Of a stretch of DNA of 6,132 bases, positions 1 to 6,132 are shown one piece after another. The notes below the pieces were generated by a model. The model did not search any database and was not told where the DNA came from. It saw only the letters and a list, made by a program, of their open reading frames with translations. Made by a program: the position numbers and the translations under genes. Where the stretch lies: positions 515 to 6,646 of the forward strand of contig QHOP01000002.1 of the NCBI GenBank assembly GCA_003219345.1. The letters are read 5' to 3'. The stretch's first letter is position 1, and each line of letters begins with the position of its first letter. This DNA comes from Verrucomicrobiota bacterium (GTDB taxonomy: Bacteria; Verrucomicrobiota; Verrucomicrobiia; Limisphaerales; AV2).

Positions 1-1100
1 ATCTTATCCGTTTGCTCGTAGTTAAAGAAAACGCTTATGTCACTCAGATCGGCCTTCACATAACTTGCCCCTGCTCGTACGTAGGCGGAAAGCCGCGTGC
101 CTCGCAATCCCGGAAAAGTGTACCGTAGATAAGCCTGATACCAATCGTCATCGATCTTGAAACTTGACGATGGACCTTGACCAAACAACGTCTCGGGCAG
201 AGCGAAGTCGCCGCTGGAGTTGCCATGCGCATACGACGCGTCAATGTACCAGGCTTGACCAAAAGAATAAGATATGGTGGCGCCAATATAATCGGACTTT
301 CGATCCGGGCTGCCAACCTTAACGAACGGGCCAAATCCGGCTGGATCACCTTTTGCCAGCGAAAAAGCGAACGGCAACGTAACAGTCCCCTGGCCATAGA
401 GAAAGTCACCGGAAATTGAGATTTCGTTCGGTCTTGCGATCGGTTTCGGTATTTCGATGATCGGGATATCAACCGCGTCCTTGGAAGGTTCGGATCGAGG
501 CGCGGCTTCCGCCACTGGCGGAGGATTCGCAACCGGTTGCTGGGGGGCTTGAACCTGCGCGAGCGGAACCGAAGTATCCGGAGTCGCCGGGACGGCCGAG
601 GAACTGACTTTCGCGCGCGACAACGCCGACTCTATCTGCGCCCTCTGCCTCGGCACCGCGGCAGTCACCGCAATGCGCACGTCGTCAGCAGCGACACCCG
701 GAACACTTGCGGCAGCGACCGCAATGGCCGGAGCAGAACCCGGCAGTTTGCCGGCCGCGCCCGCCGCCGCTGCCGGAGCGGCGGCCGGTACTTTCGAGGC
801 AATCGCGGCCACTGCCGCTGAAGCGCTGTCCGGGTGGATAGCCGCTACCGCCTGTCCGACGGCCGACGCCACCGCCGCTTTTTGCTTCGCCGGCGCGTCC
901 ACGACAAGCTGAGCCGCTTTGGACGGAAGCTCGGACCGAGCGACTTTTGCCAAAATGTCCTTCGCCGCCGAAATCTGTGCAGCCGTCTGAGTCAGCGCGA
1001 CGTTGGTGCTGAAAACACACAGCCCGGCGAGCAGAGTGGCGACGCCAAAAATGCTCCGGAATTTACTGTCAAATTTCCACGTGCGGGACGGAATTGTCAC
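1..1100 (-). CDS. Alanine-rich exported outer-membrane beta-barrel protein (3' end cut by window edge)
   Basis: Likely an outer-membrane protein of unknown role; 366 residues are visible and the C-terminus lies beyond the left edge. From a GTG at 1100-1098 the product begins with a basic stretch and a hydrophobic core (about residues 15-36, FGVATLLAGLCVF), typical of a Sec signal peptide. Residues about 45-165 are extremely rich in Ala, Val and Pro and look like irregular helical repeats. A Pro/Ala linker follows (about 168-222). From residue 227 come alternating polar/aromatic strands (YIGATISYSF, WYIDASYAHG, YQAYLRYTF, RLSAYVRAGASYV) typical of a beta-barrel. The same frame runs unbroken to the edge, and other minus frames here give only shadow ORFs. 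The start is uncertain: GTG 1121 and TTG 1142 are alternatives, and ATG at 1271 and 1277 are also in frame, but the extra N-terminus looks non-coding. Barrel class and substrate cannot be judged from the visible part. Confidence 0.8.
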   Translation of the reverse strand, partial: MTIPSRTWKFDSKFRSIFGVATLLAGLCVFSTNVALTQTAAQISAAKDILAKVARSELPSKAAQLVVDAPAKQKAAVASAVGQAVAAIHPDSASAAVAAIASKVPAAAPAAAAGAAGKLPGSAPAIAVAAASVPGVAADDVRIAVTAAVPRQRAQIESALSRAKVSSSAVPATPDTSVPLAQVQAPQQPVANPPPVAEAAPRSEPSKDAVDIPIIEIPKPIARPNEISISGDFLYGQGTVTLPFAFSLAKGDPAGFGPFVKVGSPDRKSDYIGATISYSFGQAWYIDASYAHGNSSGDFALPETLFGQGPSSSFKIDDDWYQAYLRYTFPGLRGTRLSAYVRAGASYVKADLSDISVFFNYEQTDK

Positions 1101-1320
1101 ACCCTGCCGGGCACTGGACACTCGCCAGGCAAATTGTGGCAAGGAACCTGCCGCCCCTCTTCCAATAGCGGTACACCAAAGGGAACCAGCCCAACAGAGA
1201 GAAGAAAAATGGGAAATAGCCGAACGCAGAAGACAATACTGCCGCAGGCGTATTGTGGACCGAGTCGTCATAGACATAGGAGTTGAGTTCTACCGGGAAT
1301 CCTGAGGGCGTTTTACCTTG
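1069..1320 (-). other. Possible small membrane-protein ORF or gene remnant without a standard start
   Basis: A frame of 83 codons is open from just after a TAA (1323-1321) to a TGA at 1071-1069. It overlaps the 5' end of the outer-membrane protein gene by about 32 bp in another frame. Its translation looks natural: an acidic, Tyr-containing N-terminal part (NSYVYDDSVHNTPAAV), a strongly hydrophobic aromatic segment (FGYFPFFFSLLGWFPLVY), a basic patch (RYWKRGGR) and a Cys-containing tail. Codon third positions are more GC-rich than in the competing frame. There is no ATG. The first usable start is TTG at 1236-1234, giving 55 residues, and no clear ribosome site precedes it. It could be a short membrane protein translationally coupled to the next gene, the 3' relic of a decayed gene, or chance. 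I do not recognise a family. Confidence 0.3.
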
Positions 1321-1394
1321 TTAAGATGAAGATGTCCAGCTTTTTCTATTTGCTGTATCGTAATGACTGATCGCGCTTCGCTTTGTACGGCTTG
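1101..1394. other. Spacer between pseudokinase gene and outer-membrane protein gene
   Basis: This stretch separates the stop of the pseudokinase gene (TAA at 1397-1395) from the start chosen for the outer-membrane protein. Apart from the small open frame described separately, I see no RNA gene. There is also no convincing stem-plus-T-run terminator and no clear -35/-10 pair. The part next to the kinase stop (about 1324-1394) is relatively AT-rich and carries stops in the frames I followed, so it is the likeliest place for an untranslated leader or promoter. Confidence 0.4.
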
Positions 1395-3893
1395 TTACCA
1401 ATTGTTGATTGCTTTTCTAAGCTGTTCGATCCGCTGCTGACGCTGTTGTGAGAGAGCGCCCGTGCTTTGGTAGACCTGCTGAATGACGTCGATCCTGGGA
1501 AGAAGACCGCTCACTACTGCTGACTTAGGCAATTGCTTCGCCCGCGCTGTGGTACCTGGCTCCGAAATACCCTTGGAATTCTTCTTGTCGATGCCAAGCC
1601 ACACCTCCAACAAATCGAGCTGTGCATCGGCTCTCGTCACGTCTGCTTGCTTAACACTGTCGCCCTTATTGGCGGCCGGAGGCGTGACGGGTTGCTGTTG
1701 CCTGGCCCATTGCGACAACTCCGCGAATGGCGTCTTGTCCCGAACTTGTTGCTTCAGTTTCTCCAGCCCGGCAAGCACCGCTGGACGATTAGTCAATTTT
1801 TGTGATTCGCGAAGCGCGATGAGCTGACCCTGCTCTTGCCGCCCAGCCTCAATCACCTCGGTGAACGGCTGCTTCGCCGGCAAATTCTTCGCCTGCAAGA
1901 CGGCGTCATACTGCCCTGCATTCAGCGCCACCGTAACCGCGTTCAACTGGTCCTTTTCAGGGCGGACCTTTTGTGCCAGTTGCTCGAACCGGTCTATTCC
2001 CCTCCGGCGGTCGCAAACCTTCAGGGCATCATCGTATCTGGCAACGGTGAAGGCCTTGTCCGCCGTCTGAAAATCCTTCGCTTCCACAAGCCAAGCTTCT
2101 ACTTTCGCATCCTTGTTGACCCGCAGCGCCTCTTCCAATGACTTGATCTCGTCCTCAATCCGGCCGGCCGCTTTTGCCTGGGCCAGCGCGCTCGCATAAC
2201 CCTGACCCTGGTCCGCCGCTTTCTTCTTGTCTGTGTCATTAAGTTCCCTCGCCAGCTTCACCGCTTTTTGGAACTCGACCGTCGCCTGCGCATAGTTGGT
2301 CTGTCCCAGCAGCCGATTGCCATCAGCAATCGCCTGGTCCAATTCGCTCCGCTTTTGCGCCAGCGTCCGATTCTGTTCACCCTGCTCTTTTCGCCGCTTG
2401 GCATCAGCGAGCCAGGCTTCCACCTTTGCGTCCTTCCTCACCTTCAGCGCCTCTTCGAACGACTTAATCTCATCCTCAGCCCATCCTGCGGCTTTGGCTT
2501 GGGACACTGCGTCGGCGAAACGCTCCCCCTCGTCCGCCGCTTTTTTCTTGTCTGTGTCATTGAGTTCCCCCGCCAGCTTCACGGCTTTTTGAAACTCGAC
2601 CGCTGCTTGCGCATAGTTGGTCTGTCCCAGCAGCCGCTCGCCGTCAGCCATCGCCTTGTCCAATTCGCTCCGCTTTTGCGCCAGTGTTCGCTCCTGGTCA
2701 CCCTGCTCTTTTCTCCGCCTGGCATCAGCGAGCCAGGCTTCCACCTTTGCGTCCTGCTTGAACTTGAGCGCCTCTTCCAATGCCTTGATCTCGTCCTCGA
2801 CCAGGCCGGCCGCTTTCGCCTGGGCCAGCATGCTCGCATGACCCTGGCCCTGCTCCGCCGCTTTCTTCTTGTCTGTGTCATTGAGTTCCCCGGCCAGCTT
2901 CACGGCCTTTTGGAACTCGACCGCCGCCAGCGAATAGTTCGAGTCTTCCAGCAGCTTATTTGCATTGGTAATGGAGCTGTCGAAAATCTCAAGAGTTGCA
3001 CGGCGTTTGGCTTCGCGAGTTTCTTGCCGTTGTTTGCTCGATTGCTTGATAAGATGAGACGCCAGATAGACACCTCCTCCTACCGCACAGATCACTCCGA
3101 GCACCGACAAGATCACCGGAAGTTTCGCGATAACCGGGTTCGGCCGGAACTCCTTCGCCAGCGACTCCAAATTCACCTGGGCCGATGACAATTGAGGATC
3201 AAGCAGCCGGTTGCACAACTGCCGCCAGCGTTCGCCGTCCCTGCCCAATCGATCCCACGCCGGCGAGGGGGCGACAGGATAGTTGTAATCGTACCCGCTC
3301 TGGACAAGCCGGCCCTCGACAAGTTCGAGAATCAGCTCGCCGATGGCCCGCAGGTCACGGGCCTCAGTCACCTTCTGAAGCAGTTCGCCCGGCGAATGCC
3401 GATCATCGGCGTCCAGGCGGGACAATTGCAGCGGCGCTGCCGGATAGGGATCTCCGAGATGGAGAGGCGTCTTGCGCAACGGACGCGGCTTGCCCACCAG
3501 AAACACGTTGCCGCTTTTCAGGTTGCCATGCGAATAGCCTCGCGATCGCTTCAACACCAGGCAACCGGTAACGACGCTGTAAACCACGTGCCGCACTGCG
3601 GCGCTGTCCACGCTGCCATGGCGGGCGACCCAGGCCTTGAGCGTGTTGCGCGGGTAAAAGTCAGTGACATACCACGCGCCCGTGGCGGCAATGCCGAAGG
3701 CGTGAATGGACGCCAGGCAGCTCCCGCCTTCACTGTGGGCCTTCTTGAGTTGCTTGATCCCTTCGAGGAACTCCAGGCCAAGGTCCTCATCGAGCGCCTC
3801 GCCGCTTGACCCTTCCCCTGGCTGCCGTCGGCGTGGGTCGTCCCTGGTCGCGACCGGCTCGCCGACCGTCTCGTAGTCACCAAAAGTTGGCAT
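1395..3893 (-). CDS. Membrane pseudokinase with C-terminal TPR-like 107-residue repeats
   Basis: An 832-residue protein, probably an inner-membrane scaffold or sensor. Residues about 4-235 resemble a Ser/Thr kinase fold. An HGNLKSGN motif (122-129) sits where the catalytic loop HxDxKxxN belongs, with Asn124 replacing the catalytic Asp. A possible DFG counterpart is DPY (148-150), and DLRAIGELILELVEG (180-194) matches helix F. No glycine-rich loop or VAIK-type lysine is evident, so ATP transfer is unlikely. A hydrophobic segment at about 254-282 is the single membrane helix. After a basic juxtamembrane stretch come two full and one partial 107-residue helical, TPR-like repeats (about 314-606). 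Further helical sequence follows (608-735), then a Pro/Lys linker and a Gln/Arg-rich C-terminal helix. The ATG at 3893 is the only plausible start, because a TGA lies ten codons upstream; it lacks a good Shine-Dalgarno site. The gene follows the lipoprotein gene on the same strand by 105 bp. Confidence 0.88.
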   Translation of the reverse strand: MPTFGDYETVGEPVATRDDPRRRQPGEGSSGEALDEDLGLEFLEGIKQLKKAHSEGGSCLASIHAFGIAATGAWYVTDFYPRNTLKAWVARHGSVDSAAVRHVVYSVVTGCLVLKRSRGYSHGNLKSGNVFLVGKPRPLRKTPLHLGDPYPAAPLQLSRLDADDRHSPGELLQKVTEARDLRAIGELILELVEGRLVQSGYDYNYPVAPSPAWDRLGRDGERWRQLCNRLLDPQLSSAQVNLESLAKEFRPNPVIAKLPVILSVLGVICAVGGGVYLASHLIKQSSKQRQETREAKRRATLEIFDSSITNANKLLEDSNYSLAAVEFQKAVKLAGELNDTDKKKAAEQGQGHASMLAQAKAAGLVEDEIKALEEALKFKQDAKVEAWLADARRRKEQGDQERTLAQKRSELDKAMADGERLLGQTNYAQAAVEFQKAVKLAGELNDTDKKKAADEGERFADAVSQAKAAGWAEDEIKSFEEALKVRKDAKVEAWLADAKRRKEQGEQNRTLAQKRSELDQAIADGNRLLGQTNYAQATVEFQKAVKLARELNDTDKKKAADQGQGYASALAQAKAAGRIEDEIKSLEEALRVNKDAKVEAWLVEAKDFQTADKAFTVARYDDALKVCDRRRGIDRFEQLAQKVRPEKDQLNAVTVALNAGQYDAVLQAKNLPAKQPFTEVIEAGRQEQGQLIALRESQKLTNRPAVLAGLEKLKQQVRDKTPFAELSQWARQQQPVTPPAANKGDSVKQADVTRADAQLDLLEVWLGIDKKNSKGISEPGTTARAKQLPKSAVVSGLLPRIDVIQQVYQSTGALSQQRQQRIEQLRKAINNW
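2076..2954 (-). repeat. Tandem direct repeats of 321 bp (three copies, third partial) inside the pseudokinase gene
   Basis: Copies lie at about 2634-2954, 2313-2633 and 2076-2312. Each full copy encodes 107 residues, and equivalent tyrosines fall at residues 320, 427 and 534. All three copies share blocks such as EFQKAVKLA, ELNDTDKKKAA, AQAKAAG (or SQAKAAG), EDEIK and KDAKVEAWL. Similarity is also high in DNA: the stretch TCTTGTCTGTGTCATT on the plus strand occurs in every copy. This points to recent in-frame duplication or gene conversion. Each unit contains two helix pairs resembling TPR or coiled-coil hairpins. Confidence 0.9.
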
Positions 3894-3998
3894 AGGGCGC
3901 TTGGAAGGAGTGGCGGGTTCTCACCCCGCACTTGGCCACGGAGGCAGCCGAGGTGACGAAGTTATTGCGGATACAACACGCAAGCACTGCCGCAAAGT
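3894..3998 (-). other. Spacer between lipoprotein and pseudokinase genes with a hairpin
   Basis: These 105 bp follow the lipoprotein stop (TGA at 4001-3999) and precede the kinase ATG. They contain an imperfect inverted repeat at 3909-3932, AGTG(G)CGGG against CCCGCACT, with one bulged base and a 7-nt loop. A weaker 6-bp pair, TTGCGG/CCGCAA, lies at 3965-3970 and 3990-3995. Neither stem is followed by a T-run in the direction of transcription, so a classical terminator is unlikely. An RNA-processing or attenuation role, or a fragment of an interspersed repeat, are alternatives. Confidence 0.45.
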
Positions 3999-4529
3999 TC
4001 AACCTGCCGGCTTTTGCGGCGTCAGCACACGGATGAACTCGTCTTGCACTTGGATTTGGATGGTGTTGTCCTTGGCCTCCCACACCTTCTTGTCCAAGGA
4101 GATGAACACGCGACGCCGATCGAAAGGCCCGTTATCATACCCTTTGCCGGGGAGATTGGCCATGATCATCAATTCGGTAGCGCCGTAACCGAACCACTCT
4201 TTCCAAATCGGATTCTCTTTCCCCAGTACCCAGGGCTGTCCTGTTTGGAGATTATTGGAAACCTTTCTGGCTCCGTTCCGAATCGAGCTGTTTTGTTTCC
4301 AGTAATCGTCCGGCTTGACGCTGTTCATCCAGTAGGGCTTCTCCGACGGTGTCACTCCGACAACATCAACCTCAATCGACGCGGGCGTCACTTTGGTGAT
4401 GCTAACGTTCCAAGCCACAGGTTTCGGCCTCGAACTGCGGCAACCGACCGTGAGGAATGTGAGTGCAACAAGCAAAACCGACAGGCTACTGATCTTCCTT
4501 TCTGTTGGGTTCATGAGTCGGTGAATCAT
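3999..4529 (-). CDS. Small lipoprotein of unknown function
   Basis: A 176-residue secreted lipoprotein. The N-terminus has basic residues (R4, R11, K12), a hydrophobic stretch (about 16-26) and the lipobox LTVGC with Cys30, the expected signal peptidase II site and lipidation point. Arg31 follows the cysteine rather than Asp, so under the E. coli sorting rule it would go to the outer membrane; whether that rule holds in this organism is unknown. The mature part of about 146 residues is rich in Trp and beta-prone stretches (SIEVDVVGV, TELMIMANLPG, RRRVFISLDKKVW, NTIQIQVQDEFIRVL), suggesting a compact beta-sandwich. I do not recognise a family. The ATG at 4529 is preceded by GGCGGG at a 5-nt spacing. 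The alternative in-frame ATG at 4514 would give a tidier signal peptide but has no ribosome site. It is the first gene of the minus-strand block. Confidence 0.82.
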   Translation of the reverse strand: MIHRLMNPTERKISSLSVLLVALTFLTVGCRSSRPKPVAWNVSITKVTPASIEVDVVGVTPSEKPYWMNSVKPDDYWKQNSSIRNGARKVSNNLQTGQPWVLGKENPIWKEWFGYGATELMIMANLPGKGYDNGPFDRRRVFISLDKKVWEAKDNTIQIQVQDEFIRVLTPQKPAG

Positions 4530-4763
4530 TCATTCCCGCCGCTTATACCGTTTTCTAATGCAATTCGGCCATGCCGGTCAAGCACCAAAGCGGGCCAGGG
4601 CAAGGCAACACTGCAACGATACGCCGACATTGGCTTCCTGCACACCAGCACGGCGTGGATCCAGACGCTGCAACCAATCGGCAGCGGCTCGTGGATCGGT
4701 TTGTCCTCAAGGTTTAGAGGATTTTCTTTTCAACACAGCCGTTTTTTGCCATAACCGGGTTGA
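4530..4763. promoter_or_regulatory. Divergent intergenic region
   Basis: These 234 bp lie between the divergent starts of the lipoprotein gene and the unknown plus-strand gene, so promoters for both should be here. I cannot assign a convincing -35/-10 pair for either. A short stem, CGCTGC/GCAGCG with a 9-nt loop, is visible at 4666-4686. No RNA gene or conserved small protein is apparent, although a plus-strand frame stays open through much of it. Confidence 0.4.
4535..4540 (-). promoter_or_regulatory. Candidate ribosome binding site of the lipoprotein gene
   Basis: GGCGGG on the minus strand lies 5 nt before the ATG at 4529. It is purine-rich but only a partial match to AGGAGG. It favours this start over the in-frame ATG 15 bases downstream, which has no such site. 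Confidence 0.35.
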
Positions 4764-6132
4764 ATGGAAAACGCTGAGCGATCACTTCATCCCTTTACTC
4801 CTTCAGGATACGTCCTGGCTCCCATCCATGGCGTTGACGATCGAACTCCGCTAAGAATATGCGTCCTGGTCCATTCCGAGCCCGATCCTGTTTCCGGCCC
4901 CTTCGTTCTGCTGCGCGAGTTGCCTGGATCACGGGTTTACCTCGGCGCCGTCTGCGACGCCGAGGCGAGAATCCAGGACTGGGTCGAGGTTTGGGTGCAG
5001 ACGCTGGAGTTGAGAGAGCTGGCGTTCTCCAGTTACCAGGAACGTTTGTCCAATCACGCATTCGATCAACGCTGGCGTTCGGAATGCGCCATGTACAAAG
5101 AGTCGCTCCCGCAACGGGTGATCGCCACAGACATGGAAGAGAAAAACCCAGGTCCGATCCTCATCAAACAGCGCGCCAGCGGAGCCAATACCGCCTTCGC
5201 GGGCACAGAGACAACAAACTGGAGAATCTGCCAGGACGACGCAGTGCTTGAGTCGTTCGGCCTGCCGCCCTACTCGACTTCACCGTTTCGCTACTTGCAT
5301 GAACCCAACGCGACGGCAACGAAAACGTTCCTGGCCACCGCTCCGGATGTTCCCGCCAATTCGCATACGCAAGGCATTGAGCGGTTGAACGCCGTTCCAG
5401 GCGTCCGCGTGGTTTTCAACCCGCACGCCGGCTTGATCCGCGTGACCCGCTTCAGCCCGCTGGAACTCGAAGACTACCTGCGAATCCTCGAAGGAGCCGC
5501 TTGGAACGGATCCGGCCCGGGGGCAACACGAACATTTCCGGGCAGCATCTACGCTGCGCTTCAAGCCTGGTCCGCCAGGCCCAAAGGCCTCCCCTTCCTG
5601 CTTCACGGTGGTGGTAGTCCCGCCGACCGGTTGAATGAGATTTTTTTTCTGAAGCTTTCCGCGCTGCGTGACATGTTCAAAGAAGTGAGGACCTACGTGA
5701 AATCGCAGCAACTTCCGCTGCTGAACCTCGCTCCGGCCAGTTTCCGCGTGACCCTGCCGGACGTGGGCGATCAATTCCCGGGGCTTTGGGCAGCCAAATG
5801 CGCGCTCGTCAAGCCCGGCCAGGCTTACCCCCTCAAAATTAAATCCACCGAGCAGAAGTACTTCATCCGGCTCGGCAGAATCGATCCCTCGCCCTTCCTG
5901 CCGGAAGGCATGGGAGCCCATTCATTCGGCATCGGCAGCGTTCGCATCCGCAATGTGGTGTCGGAAGCTGACGGCATCGCGCTGGAAGGAACTCTCGTCG
6001 CGGAGGACTATCTCGGTTTGGACCCACACGACCTTCTGTGGTTCAAACTGCCCTTGTCCGAGGAACGTCTCGAATTCTACGCGCATGTTTACAAGGAAGC
6101 GGTCGGCCCCAGGGAGGCGCGTTTCCGCACGG
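4764..6132 (+). CDS. Large soluble protein of unknown function (3' end cut by window edge)
   Basis: An open frame of 456 complete codons reaches the right edge. Translation must start at or after the ATG at 4764, since an in-frame TGA lies immediately before it (4761-4763). Only a weak GGG precedes it. No signal peptide or membrane helix is visible, so it is probably cytoplasmic. The sequence reads as a real folded protein: beta-rich N-terminus (YVLAPIHG, RICVLVHSEP, RVYLGAV), a helical stretch (about 70-115, with ELRELAFSSYQERLSNHAFDQ), a middle part with VRVVFNPHAGLIRVTRF (214-230), and a helix of mixed charge (about 291-315). A second beta-rich section follows (about 326-445, with SFRVTLPDVGDQFPGLW and HSFGIGSVRIRNVV). 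No catalytic motif or known family is recognised. It diverges from the lipoprotein/pseudokinase block, which hints at but does not show a shared role. An 8-T run at 5641-5648 does not break the frame. Confidence 0.82.
   Translation, partial: MENAERSLHPFTPSGYVLAPIHGVDDRTPLRICVLVHSEPDPVSGPFVLLRELPGSRVYLGAVCDAEARIQDWVEVWVQTLELRELAFSSYQERLSNHAFDQRWRSECAMYKESLPQRVIATDMEEKNPGPILIKQRASGANTAFAGTETTNWRICQDDAVLESFGLPPYSTSPFRYLHEPNATATKTFLATAPDVPANSHTQGIERLNAVPGVRVVFNPHAGLIRVTRFSPLELEDYLRILEGAAWNGSGPGATRTFPGSIYAALQAWSARPKGLPFLLHGGGSPADRLNEIFFLKLSALRDMFKEVRTYVKSQQLPLLNLAPASFRVTLPDVGDQFPGLWAAKCALVKPGQAYPLKIKSTEQKYFIRLGRIDPSPFLPEGMGAHSFGIGSVRIRNVVSEADGIALEGTLVAEDYLGLDPHDLLWFKLPLSEERLEFYAHVYKEAVGPREARFRT

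Noticed and set aside
56..532. A 158-codon minus-strand frame at the left end
   Set aside because: It is out of frame with the signal-peptide/barrel frame that runs from 1100 to 1. It is Arg/Ser-rich with no domain-like pattern.
1101..1277. Extension of the outer-membrane protein to in-frame ATG codons at 1277 or 1271
   Set aside because: The added residues are Cys/Trp/Arg-rich with low third-position GC and would bury the signal peptide about 60-70 residues inside. The competing frame looks more coding.
2268..3188. A 306-codon plus-strand open frame opposite the repeat region of the pseudokinase gene
   Set aside because: It mirrors the tandem repeats on the other strand and reads as Leu/Arg/Cys-rich low-quality sequence. 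The minus frame is longer and has clear domains.
3999..4529. Lipoprotein as a type VI secretion TssJ
   Set aside because: Size and lipidation fit, but I do not see the TssJ sequence pattern, and the neighbouring plus-strand protein does not resemble TssK or other T6SS parts.
4542..4547. TATAAG on the minus strand as the -10 box of the lipoprotein gene
   Set aside because: It lies only 12 bp from the start codon, so transcription would begin within the ribosome site, and there is no -35 box at proper spacing.
4014..4754. A 246-codon plus-strand open frame across the lipoprotein gene and the divergent spacer
   Set aside because: It is antisense to a gene with a clear lipobox and ribosome site. 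Its composition is unlike a folded protein.
4940..4965. Perfect 8-bp inverted repeat CCTCGGCG/CGCCGAGG with a 10-nt loop
   Set aside because: It lies inside a coding region of the plus-strand gene with high GC, where such stems arise by chance. No T-run follows.
5280..5921. A 213-codon minus-strand open frame opposite the unknown plus-strand gene
   Set aside because: The plus frame is longer, continuous to the edge and has protein-like patterning. The minus frame looks like a codon-bias shadow.

Overview
The window looks like a chromosomal stretch of a Gram-negative-type bacterium with moderately high GC. An outer-membrane beta-barrel protein and a lipoprotein with a clean lipobox indicate a double membrane. 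The large kinase-like/TPR membrane protein, the alanine-rich exported protein, the roomy spacers and the mostly weak Shine-Dalgarno sites recall the Verrucomicrobia/Planctomycetes (PVC) group. That placement is an inference from style, not from a marker gene.

Layout: three minus-strand genes, read right to left, form one collinear block. A small lipoprotein (3999-4529) is followed after 105 bp by an 832-residue membrane protein (1395-3893). That protein has a degenerate protein-kinase domain, one membrane helix and three near-identical 107-residue TPR-like repeats. About 290 bp further comes an exported, alanine-rich outer-membrane protein (1-1100), cut by the left edge. A second open frame (1069-1320) in the spacer before it encodes a plausible small membrane peptide but has no ordinary start codon. 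On the right, a divergent plus-strand gene (4764 to the edge) encodes at least 456 residues of a soluble protein I do not recognise. A 234-bp region separates it from the lipoprotein gene.

How the genes may work together (inference): lipoprotein, membrane pseudokinase scaffold and outer-membrane protein share a strand and would all sit in the envelope. They could form an envelope-spanning sensing or scaffolding module. The pseudokinase lacks the catalytic aspartate (HGN in place of HxD) and any clear ATP-binding loop, so it probably binds or relays rather than phosphorylates. The unknown divergent protein would be cytoplasmic and could be a partner, but only adjacency supports that. I see no tRNA, rRNA, CRISPR array, transposase or phage gene.
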